Below, one piece after another: positions 53,295-61,115 of a stretch of DNA of 64,000 bases. The notes under the pieces were generated by a model that was not told where the DNA came from, did not search any database, and saw nothing but the letters and a program-made list of their open reading frames with translations. Origin of the DNA: Prolixibacteraceae bacterium (GTDB taxonomy: Bacteria; Bacteroidota; Bacteroidia; Bacteroidales; Prolixibacteraceae). The position numbers and the translations under genes were made by a program. Each line of letters opens with the position of its first letter. Within the stretch, counting starts at the first letter, position 1. The stretch lies in assembly GCA_019459485.1 (NCBI GenBank), contig JAIBEZ010000022.1:62001-126000 (forward strand). Reading direction: 5' to 3'.

Positions 53295-55012
53295 AAAAAG
53301 GAACCCTTAAAATATTAGCGCTGGCGTTGCTGGCAGGATTATTCTCTTGCAGCGCACAATTGGGCGAACCGGTGGTTCAGACTTCTTTGCTGCGGATCGA
53401 ACAGATGCCGGATATGCCTCAGCCCCTGAAGATTATCGACTGGAAGAAAAAAACGATGCAGTTCGACAGCCTTGTTTACAATTTCAATTCCACGGATTCA
53501 TACGGCCCGTTGATTTGGCTCGATAGTTCCAGACGAAACATTGATCAGGTTACGTATGGGCTTTACACCGTTATTGGCGATGTTCGTCAGGGACCAAAGA
53601 AGAACAAAGGTGAGTTTCATGAAGCGCTAACATCATATAATTCACTGATCGGTGCAGGATTGATGGGAATTGACAAAACCAATCAGCATGGTTTCAACTA
53701 TGCGAAAATGTCTCAGAATTATTTCAACAGCGATACCAACTGGAATATTCTGATGAACAACACCAATCCTGAAGTGGCAATGGCCGGTGGCGGTTATGGG
53801 CGCGACTGGTGGTACGATGTTTATCCGAATGTGCTGTATTACGGAGTTGCTGCTCTTTTCCCTGATGTTGAAAATACTGAATTCATTCAGCGTAAAGTGG
53901 CAGAACAATTCTACAAAGCTGACTCTGTATTGAACGGGAATTACGATTATTCCTATTTCGATTATGCGCAGATGAAAGGCATGGTAAACAATATTCCATT
54001 ACAACAGGATGTTGCCGGTGGACATGCCTGGATATTGTATTCGGCGTATTACAAATTCGGCGACAAACGCTACCTCGATGGAGCGAAAAGTGCAACCGAA
54101 GCTTTGCTCAGCCAAAAGGAAAGCCGCTTTTACGAAATGCTGCTTCCGTTCGGAACATACACTGCCGCCCGGCTAAATGCTGAACAGGGAGCCAGTTACG
54201 ATGTAACCAAAATGCTGAATTGGATGTTTGACGGCTGCCAGAACAAAGAAGGCCGCTATGGTTGGGGTGTGATTGCCGAAAAATGGGGCGATTTTGATGT
54301 TTCCGGACTTCAGGGAAGTATTACCGATGGGGGCGGATATGCCTTTTTTATGAATTCTGTGGCAATGGCCTGGCCATTGGTGCCAATGGTAAAGTACGAA
54401 CCACAGTACGCACAAACAATCGGTAAATACATGCTGAATCTGGTCAATGCATCCCGTTTATTTTATCCTGATGAGGTTGACGATGCCCACCAGTTTCTGC
54501 CTGAATTGAAAAATCTGACGCAGGGAATTATCGGGTATGAAGGTTTGCGTAAAGTGGACGATTACAACAAACCTGAATTGAAGGGAATCACTCCTGTTTC
54601 AACCGGCGACGGACCCAAATGGACAGCCGGTCAGCCCAAAGAAACCATGTTCAGTCTTTACAGTACTTCTATTGTTGGAATTTTCGGCGCTATTGTAAAT
54701 ACAACCGATGTGGAAGGAATTCTGGCGCTCGATTGCAATGTGACCGACTTTTACGCGGATAACAAATACCCGCAGTACCTCTATTATAATCCTTATGGAA
54801 ATGACACGACAGTTACCTATTCTACAGAAATAAGTGTGGATCTGTTTGATGTGGTTTCGAAAAAATACCTGGCAAAAGCAGGCGAAGGAAACGTGAAAAT
54901 TAAACTGCCGGCAGGAAAGGCCGCTCTGGTTGTTGTCCTTCCTTCCGGTACAAAACTGACAACGGAAGGATCAAAAATAAAAGCCGGGAAGGTGGTAATT
55001 GCTTATAAGTAA
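53291..55012 (+). CDS. Lipoprotein of unrecognised family, putative glycan-active enzyme
   Basis: 573 residues, lipobox LFSC (Cys20). I do not recognise the family. The central ~350 residues are rich in helices with spaced aromatic and acidic residues (GYGRDWWYDVYPNVLYYGVAALFP, DVAGGHAWILYSAYYKFGDKRYLDGA, GSITDGGGYAFFMNSVAMAWP), the pattern of an (alpha/alpha)6-barrel glycosidase or lyase; the last ~100 form a beta sandwich. Possible catalytic residues are Asp/Glu in GRDWWYD and DGGGYAF, but this is a guess. It overlaps the MFS gene by 4 nt and precedes SusC. A paralogue starts at 63603. A role in cleaving the locus substrate is inferred. Confidence 0.6.
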   Translation: MKKGTLKILALALLAGLFSCSAQLGEPVVQTSLLRIEQMPDMPQPLKIIDWKKKTMQFDSLVYNFNSTDSYGPLIWLDSSRRNIDQVTYGLYTVIGDVRQGPKKNKGEFHEALTSYNSLIGAGLMGIDKTNQHGFNYAKMSQNYFNSDTNWNILMNNTNPEVAMAGGGYGRDWWYDVYPNVLYYGVAALFPDVENTEFIQRKVAEQFYKADSVLNGNYDYSYFDYAQMKGMVNNIPLQQDVAGGHAWILYSAYYKFGDKRYLDGAKSATEALLSQKESRFYEMLLPFGTYTAARLNAEQGASYDVTKMLNWMFDGCQNKEGRYGWGVIAEKWGDFDVSGLQGSITDGGGYAFFMNSVAMAWPLVPMVKYEPQYAQTIGKYMLNLVNASRLFYPDEVDDAHQFLPELKNLTQGIIGYEGLRKVDDYNKPELKGITPVSTGDGPKWTAGQPKETMFSLYSTSIVGIFGAIVNTTDVEGILALDCNVTDFYADNKYPQYLYYNPYGNDTTVTYSTEISVDLFDVVSKKYLAKAGEGNVKIKLPAGKAALVVVLPSGTKLTTEGSKIKAGKVVIAYK

Positions 55013-55039
55013 GTTCTAAAATCTTCAAAAACTGAATAT

Positions 55040-58000
55040 ATGAAAAGAATAGCATTATTAGTGTTGCTGATTTCTTCCACCTTTTCGCTGTTTGCGCAAC
55101 GAACAGTCGAAGGAATTGTAAGCGATTCCAAATCAGGAGAAACCCTGATTGGTGTTGCGGTTATGGTCAAAGGAACTACCACAGGCACCATTACCGATAT
55201 CGATGGCAAGTACCGTCTGGTATCGGATCAATTATCTGCCGAATCGGTAATTGTCTATTCATACATGGGTTTCACATCGTCAGAACAAATTACCGGCGAT
55301 CGCACAGTGATTGATGTGAAGCTTGTTCCGGAAGATATTTTGTTGAATGAAATGGTTGTGATTGGATACGGCTCTGTAAAAAAGCGCAGTGTTCTGGGCG
55401 CGGTTGCCAAAGTAAACAACAAAGATCTTACTGCATTGCCGGTTTCGGATGTCGCACAAGCTTTACAGGGTCGCGCGGCCGGGGTGCAGGTTACACAAAA
55501 CACTGGCGCTCCCGGCGAAGGAGTTTCGGTTCGTATCCGTGGTTCAGGTTCAATCAATTCGAGCAACGACCCGCTTTATATTGTTGACGGAATTCCAACT
55601 TCAGACGCGCTTAAAATTCTTTCGCCAGGTGATATTGAAAATATAACTGTACTGAAAGATGCTTCTGCTTCGGCTATTTATGGTTCGCGCGCCAATAACG
55701 GGGTGGTGCTTATTACAACAAAAAAAGGAGTTAAAGGTAAAACAAAAGTCACTTATCGCGGACAGACGGGCTTTCAGCAGGCGGCCAACCTCACGAAGAT
55801 GGTCAATACCACCGATTATGTGACCATATACAATGAAGCCGCCACCAACGACAATGCCTTCCTGCCTGAAAGTTTGCACCGCGGCCTGATCACTCCTGAC
55901 GATGCTCCAAAGTTTTCCAACGTGAACTATGTGAAAGAACTGCTCCAACCGGCACCAATCAATTCACATGAAATTTCACTTTCAGGAGGAAATGAAACAA
56001 CCAATTTTATGATTTCCACTTCGCTTTTCGATCAGAAGGGAATTGTAAAAGGAAGCGGATATACCCGCGGTACTATTCGTCTTGATGTCAATACAGAAGC
56101 CAGTAAATGGCTGACTGTAGGGGTAAATATGCTGGCCGGAATTTCAAGCAACGACATGATTGGCAGTTCGGGCGATGGTGCAGGTGGCAATGGCGGAAGT
56201 GTCGTCAGATATGCGTTCTTCCGCAATCCGGCTATTCCCGTCCGGTTTGAAGATGGAAGATTTGTTGACCGCCCTGCCGAATATTTTGGTGCACAGAAAT
56301 ACGATTCGTTCCTGGGCGATGGTTACAATCCAATCGGCATGAGCGCTTTGAATGACAACAACCGCAAGGACGACAGTTATATGGGCAAGGCCTATTTCAT
56401 TGCCAAAATAACTCCTGAATTAAAATTTACCACCAACGTGGGTGTTGATTACCGCAATTCGTTCAGCCGCCGTTTTTCACCGACCTGGGGAACGCTGGAT
56501 CGTATCAATGCCAAAAACGGACTGAGTATTGGCAGTGAACAAACTGCAAACCTATCGGTGAATAACCTGCTTAATTACGACACTCAAATCGGTGAATCGC
56601 ATACCGTTTCAGCAATGCTGGGGTTCGAAGCCATTAAAAACAGCGGGAAAGGACTATATTCGAGCGACATGGATTTTCCGGTCGAACAAAAGGAACTGAT
56701 TTATATCGGGAACGGATTGGGGATCAAAATGAGCAGCCAGAACGAGTACGCTTCGACACTGGCCTCGCTTTTCGGCAGAATAAACTACGATTACAAAGGA
56801 AAATACTACTTGTCGGGAACGCTCAGACGGGATGGTTCTTCAAGGTTTACAGGTGACAACAAATGGGGAACTTTCTACTCACTTTCTGCCGGATGGGTAT
56901 TGACTCAGGAAACATTTCTGAAGGACGTCTCGTGGCTCTCGAACCTTAAACTTCGCGCAGGCTATGGTGGTGTTGGAAACCAGGATGTCGGTCTTTATGC
57001 TGATAAGGACAGAATATCTCCCTATTACAACTATGCTTTTGGAAATATATCCAATAGCGGTTATGCACAATCAGCCCTTGGAAACGAAAACCTGAGGTGG
57101 GAAACCAGCTACCAGTACAATGCTGGTTTGGATGCAGAATTCTGGAAAGGTGCATTGGCATTTTCTATCGACTATTATTACAAAGTAACCGAAGATATGC
57201 TGGTAAAGGCATCCAATCCGCCATCAACCGGATATGCCGAAGCTGCCTGGATCAACAGCGGTTCAGTATTAAACAATGGGATTGAGCTTGAAGCAACATA
57301 CCGCAAAAACAAACGCGATTGGGGTTATTCAATCGGTGGAAACGTTGCTTTTGTACAAAACGAAGTACTCAAACTGGAGGCGCCACTCTATGGAGGACGG
57401 GTTGAGTCGGGCATAGACGCAACACAAACAGCGGTTGGGCATCCGATCGGTTCGTTTTACATGCTCGAAATGGAGGGCATATTTCATAATGAAACCGATG
57501 TTTTGCTTTCATCATTTCAGGGAGATAACATTCACCCTGGCGATGTAAAATACAAGGACAATACCCCTGACGGAACAATTGATAACCTCGACCGGGTCTA
57601 TCTGGGCAGTGCAATCCCATGGCTTACCGGCGGACTTAACATTGCAGCAAACTACAAAAACTTCGACATCGGCGTGTTCGCACAGGGTGTTTACGGCAAC
57701 AAGATTTATTCGCAGGTAAATCAGGACATAGAAGGTTTTTACCGCGGATTTACTGTTACGCAGCGCTATTTTGATGAACGCTGGATGGGAGAAGGTACTT
57801 CCAATACACAGCCAAGAGCATCCTGGACTTCCAAATCAAACAATGCGATGCCTTCGTCCAGGTTTTTGGAAGATGGCGCTTATCTGAGGTTGAAAAACGT
57901 TCAGCTCGGTTATACGATTCCGGAGAAAACACTGAAGGCAATCGGGTTATCGCAGGTAAGGCTATATGCTTCTGGTACCAACCTGCTTACCCTGACCAAA

Positions 58001-58132
58001 TATTCAGGACTCGACCCAGAAATGACCGTTAGCGACAACTCCAAAAACGAAGGCGACCGCGCCGCCGGTATCGACTGGGGAACTTATCCTTCGGCAATGA
58101 CTTTTATGCTCGGACTTGACATCACTTTTTAA
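55040..58132 (+). CDS. SusC/RagA TonB-dependent transporter (second locus)
   Basis: 1030 residues. A signal peptide (to about residue 21, LFAQ), a carboxypeptidase-like regulatory domain (TVEGIVSDSKSGETLIGVAVMVKGT), a plug (LNEMVVIGYGSVKKR, GSGSINSSNDPLYIVDGIPTSD, VLKDASASAIYGSRANNGVVLITTKKG) and an outer-membrane barrel ending in TFMLGLDITF. It imports the oligosaccharide of the locus. It is 27 nt after the unknown lipoprotein gene and 11 nt before SusD. Confidence 0.96.
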   Translation: MKRIALLVLLISSTFSLFAQRTVEGIVSDSKSGETLIGVAVMVKGTTTGTITDIDGKYRLVSDQLSAESVIVYSYMGFTSSEQITGDRTVIDVKLVPEDILLNEMVVIGYGSVKKRSVLGAVAKVNNKDLTALPVSDVAQALQGRAAGVQVTQNTGAPGEGVSVRIRGSGSINSSNDPLYIVDGIPTSDALKILSPGDIENITVLKDASASAIYGSRANNGVVLITTKKGVKGKTKVTYRGQTGFQQAANLTKMVNTTDYVTIYNEAATNDNAFLPESLHRGLITPDDAPKFSNVNYVKELLQPAPINSHEISLSGGNETTNFMISTSLFDQKGIVKGSGYTRGTIRLDVNTEASKWLTVGVNMLAGISSNDMIGSSGDGAGGNGGSVVRYAFFRNPAIPVRFEDGRFVDRPAEYFGAQKYDSFLGDGYNPIGMSALNDNNRKDDSYMGKAYFIAKITPELKFTTNVGVDYRNSFSRRFSPTWGTLDRINAKNGLSIGSEQTANLSVNNLLNYDTQIGESHTVSAMLGFEAIKNSGKGLYSSDMDFPVEQKELIYIGNGLGIKMSSQNEYASTLASLFGRINYDYKGKYYLSGTLRRDGSSRFTGDNKWGTFYSLSAGWVLTQETFLKDVSWLSNLKLRAGYGGVGNQDVGLYADKDRISPYYNYAFGNISNSGYAQSALGNENLRWETSYQYNAGLDAEFWKGALAFSIDYYYKVTEDMLVKASNPPSTGYAEAAWINSGSVLNNGIELEATYRKNKRDWGYSIGGNVAFVQNEVLKLEAPLYGGRVESGIDATQTAVGHPIGSFYMLEMEGIFHNETDVLLSSFQGDNIHPGDVKYKDNTPDGTIDNLDRVYLGSAIPWLTGGLNIAANYKNFDIGVFAQGVYGNKIYSQVNQDIEGFYRGFTVTQRYFDERWMGEGTSNTQPRASWTSKSNNAMPSSRFLEDGAYLRLKNVQLGYTIPEKTLKAIGLSQVRLYASGTNLLTLTKYSGLDPEMTVSDNSKNEGDRAAGIDWGTYPSAMTFMLGLDITF

Positions 58133-58143
58133 TCTGCTGAAAC

Positions 58144-59673
58144 ATGAAACGAATTACAATCAAAATAACAGACACTTTCAGAAATCAGATGATGAAAGCT
58201 TATAGAATGAAACTACAAACAGCAATGCTGCTGGTTTTGGCACTGGTCATTTTCAGTTCCTGTGAGGATTTTTTAACCGAAAACCTGAAAGGAAGTTTCT
58301 CAACCGACACCTTTTACAAGAATGACAAACAGTCTATTCAGGCTATAAACGGAGTGTATCATGCAATTTCATTTTCCAGTGCCGACAATGTAATCTGGGT
58401 ATTTGGAGCTGTTGCTTCCGACGACGCTGTTAAAGGCGGCAACCCGGGTGATCAGGCTGAAATTACTTACATCGATGAATTCACCGCGAATTCAACCAAT
58501 GGAATGATCAGCAATTACTGGAAATTTGCCTATGAAGCCATTGCCCGTGCCAACACCGTCATTGCCAATGTTCCGGCAGTTCCGATGGACGAAGCAATGA
58601 GAAACAGAATTATCGGCGAAGCTAAATTTATCAGGGCTTATAGTTACTTCAACCTGGTAAATATCTTTGGAAAGGTTCCGCTGAAACTGTTGCCCCAGCT
58701 CACTCCTGAAACGATTAATGTTCCGTTGAGCGAAGTTGCTGCCATTTATCTTCAGATTGAAAAAGACCTGACGGAAGCTGCCGCGGTTTTACCGGTTTCG
58801 TACACTTCAGCAGATATTGGCCGCGTTACCAAAGGCGCTGCGTTGGCTATGTCGGGAAAAGCAAGTTTGTACCAGCAAAAATGGGCTGCAGCCATCACCT
58901 TTTTTCAACAAGTTGAAGACTTTGGAATTTACAGCCTTTTACCCGATTATGCCGATAATTTCAAACTGGCTTTTGAAAACAGCAGCGAATCTATTTTCGA
59001 AATTCAGCAACTGACCGAACAAAATCCTTTCACCGGAAATGCCATGAACCAGTGGTTTGCACCTCCTGCAGAGGGTGGTTATTATTTCAATGCACCAACT
59101 CAAAGTCTGGTTGATGCTTTTGAAAAAAGTTCGACCGGCGAAGTTGATCCCCGCCTTGATGCTTCTGTTGGCCGCGATGGTCAATCCTGGCTGAACGGTG
59201 ATCTTTTCAGCGCCGGTTGGTCGCCTACGGGTTATCTCACAAAAAAACACCAGCAACCGCTTTCCGAAGTTTCTTCTTCGCTGAAAGGCGATGGCGACCT
59301 CAACTATATTTACCTGCGATATGCCGATGTTTTACTGATGAAGGCAGAAGCATACAATGAAACAAACAATGCAGAACAGGCCAAAACCAATCTGAATAAA
59401 GTGAGGCAACGTGCCCGTGCAAGCTTTGTTGGAACTCTTCCTGATGATCTGTTGGCTGATATCACAACTTCAGATCAATCCCTACTCCGGACAGCCATTC
59501 AAAAAGAAAGAAGGGTTGAACTGGCACAGGAATTTCACCGTTATTTCGACCTGACACGCTGGGGCAAAACAGTTGCCGAAGCTGCGCTTGGAGCTGATTA
59601 TAACTACGAGGCCAAACGGTATTTGCCAATACCGCAGGCTGAATCAGATGCAAACCGGGCTATAAATCCCTGA
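58144..59673 (+). CDS. SusD/RagB family lipoprotein (second locus)
   Basis: 509 residues as written, but the lipobox IFSSC lies at about residue 40, unusually late; an internal ATG at 58192 or 58207 (MKLQTAMLLVLALVIF) would give a normal lipoprotein signal, so the true start is probably one of those. The SusD fold is clear: AKFIRAYSYFNLVNIFGKVPL, YIYLRYADVLLMKAEAYNETNNAEQA, and RRVELAQEFHRYFDLTRWGKT with a final YLPIPQAESDANRAINP. It partners the SusC 11 nt upstream. Confidence 0.94.
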   Translation: MKRITIKITDTFRNQMMKAYRMKLQTAMLLVLALVIFSSCEDFLTENLKGSFSTDTFYKNDKQSIQAINGVYHAISFSSADNVIWVFGAVASDDAVKGGNPGDQAEITYIDEFTANSTNGMISNYWKFAYEAIARANTVIANVPAVPMDEAMRNRIIGEAKFIRAYSYFNLVNIFGKVPLKLLPQLTPETINVPLSEVAAIYLQIEKDLTEAAAVLPVSYTSADIGRVTKGAALAMSGKASLYQQKWAAAITFFQQVEDFGIYSLLPDYADNFKLAFENSSESIFEIQQLTEQNPFTGNAMNQWFAPPAEGGYYFNAPTQSLVDAFEKSSTGEVDPRLDASVGRDGQSWLNGDLFSAGWSPTGYLTKKHQQPLSEVSSSLKGDGDLNYIYLRYADVLLMKAEAYNETNNAEQAKTNLNKVRQRARASFVGTLPDDLLADITTSDQSLLRTAIQKERRVELAQEFHRYFDLTRWGKTVAEAALGADYNYEAKRYLPIPQAESDANRAINP

Positions 59674-59722
59674 GATTACCAATACAATTATTTAATATCA
59701 ATAAATCTTTAACAGTAACATT

Positions 59723-61006
59723 ATGAAAATGAAAAATTTGTTTGGAGTTCGTATCCTGCTGCTTATGCTAGTTGTAAGTTCAGCAATGATCTTTGGATCG
59801 TGTGAAAAAGATGAACCAGTTGGAGACAAAACCAGTTTAACTGCGTTAATTTCTGCGGCTGATCAGCTTTCTGCCTCTGCTACCGTTGCCGTTTATCCGC
59901 AGGCAGCAATTGATGCTTTTAAAACTGCCCTGGCTGCCGTAAAAACTGCTTCTGCTTCCACCACGCTTACCCAGGCGGAAGTTGATGCGCAGGTAACAGC
60001 TTTAAATGCAGCTACAGCCACCCTGAATACTTATAAAACGGATGACTATGCAGCGCTATATGCATTAATTACTTCCAGTGAAACGCTTGCCAATGGCGCA
60101 ACCTCTGCGACCTACCCGCAAACGGCAATCGACAACTTTAAGACAACCCTGGCGACCGTTAAAACTGCTGCCGCAACTTTACTTACTCCGGCACAAATCA
60201 CCAATCTGAACGTAAATTTAACCGCAGCCAAAAAAACTTTTGGAACGCAGATTTATGGTTTTATTGATGAAGCTTTGTACCTGACTGCCGGCTGGCATTT
60301 TGACGAAGGAACCGGAACTACAGCAACTGCTTTCTCAACAGTTAAGCATGTTGGAACATTTAAAGCAGGAAATGCAGTTATTATGGGTGCCAATTCCAAA
60401 TCACCAGCTTGGGGCGATGGTTTAAAAGGTGGAAAAGCGCTCGTTTTAGATGGAGGAGCTCATCTTGAAGTTCCTTATACAACAGCATTTCTTCCCGCTA
60501 ATCTGACAATTTCAGTTTGGGTAAAACCAACTGTATTAAGAGCTGACAACTACATCGTCTCACAAAATTACTGGACCGGATACAAATTGCAGATTCAGGA
60601 CGGTGGCAAACCATTCTTTACATTTAAGAAGGTTGATGGCGGTATTGTTGATGCCGATAATGAAACAGATAACTCTGTAAAGGTTAATGTTTGGAATCAT
60701 GTTGTTGTAACATTGAATGCAACCACCAAAGAATTGAAGTTCTTTGTAAATGGCACGCATACCAAAACATGGACAGAAGCAAACAAAGGTATAGGTCCAC
60801 TTACGCAAACCCTTACAGCTCCAAGCCCACAGCCATTTATTATTGGCGGAGTTGCTACCGATGCTGAACTCGCTGCCAATTTCATGGAATGGACAACAGC
60901 TGCAAATCTTGGATACTTCAAAGGATCTATCGATGAACTGAAAATCTACAACATCGCGTTGGCAGATGGTCAGATTTCTAAATTATACATGGACGAAAAA
61001 CCGTAA
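59723..61006 (+). CDS. LamG-domain lipoprotein on a helical-repeat stalk (probable surface glycan-binding protein)
   Basis: 427 residues with a lipobox IFGSC. Residues ~35-105 and ~106-175 are two FIVAR-like helical repeats (LISAADQLSASATVAVYPQAAIDAFKTAL and LITSSETLANGATSATYPQTAIDNFKTTL regions), probably a stalk. Residues ~185-425 are a concanavalin/LamG domain (LTISVWVKPTVL, WNHVVVTLNATTKELKFFVNG, GSIDELKIYNIAL). It lies straight after SusD, the usual position of a surface glycan-binding protein. The ligand is unknown. It is followed by an intrinsic terminator. Confidence 0.82.
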   Translation: MKMKNLFGVRILLLMLVVSSAMIFGSCEKDEPVGDKTSLTALISAADQLSASATVAVYPQAAIDAFKTALAAVKTASASTTLTQAEVDAQVTALNAATATLNTYKTDDYAALYALITSSETLANGATSATYPQTAIDNFKTTLATVKTAAATLLTPAQITNLNVNLTAAKKTFGTQIYGFIDEALYLTAGWHFDEGTGTTATAFSTVKHVGTFKAGNAVIMGANSKSPAWGDGLKGGKALVLDGGAHLEVPYTTAFLPANLTISVWVKPTVLRADNYIVSQNYWTGYKLQIQDGGKPFFTFKKVDGGIVDADNETDNSVKVNVWNHVVVTLNATTKELKFFVNGTHTKTWTEANKGIGPLTQTLTAPSPQPFIIGGVATDAELAANFMEWTTAANLGYFKGSIDELKIYNIALADGQISKLYMDEKP

Positions 61007-61040
61007 TCAGTTGGGTTAGTTTTTTGTTTTGATATTTAAA

Positions 61041-61093
61041 GGAAGGCCCAATTGAACTGCATGTGAAAGCAGGCTTTTGGGCCATCCTTTTTT
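61041..61093 (+). terminator. Intrinsic terminator inside the second locus
   Basis: GGAAGGCCCAA (61041-61051) pairs with TTGGGCCATCC (61077-61087) with one mismatch, followed by six T. It lies 35 nt after the LamG gene stop and 22 nt before the next start, and should reduce transcription of the downstream enzyme genes. Confidence 0.75.
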
Positions 61094-61115
61094 AAAGACA
61101 ACGTAATTGTTCATC

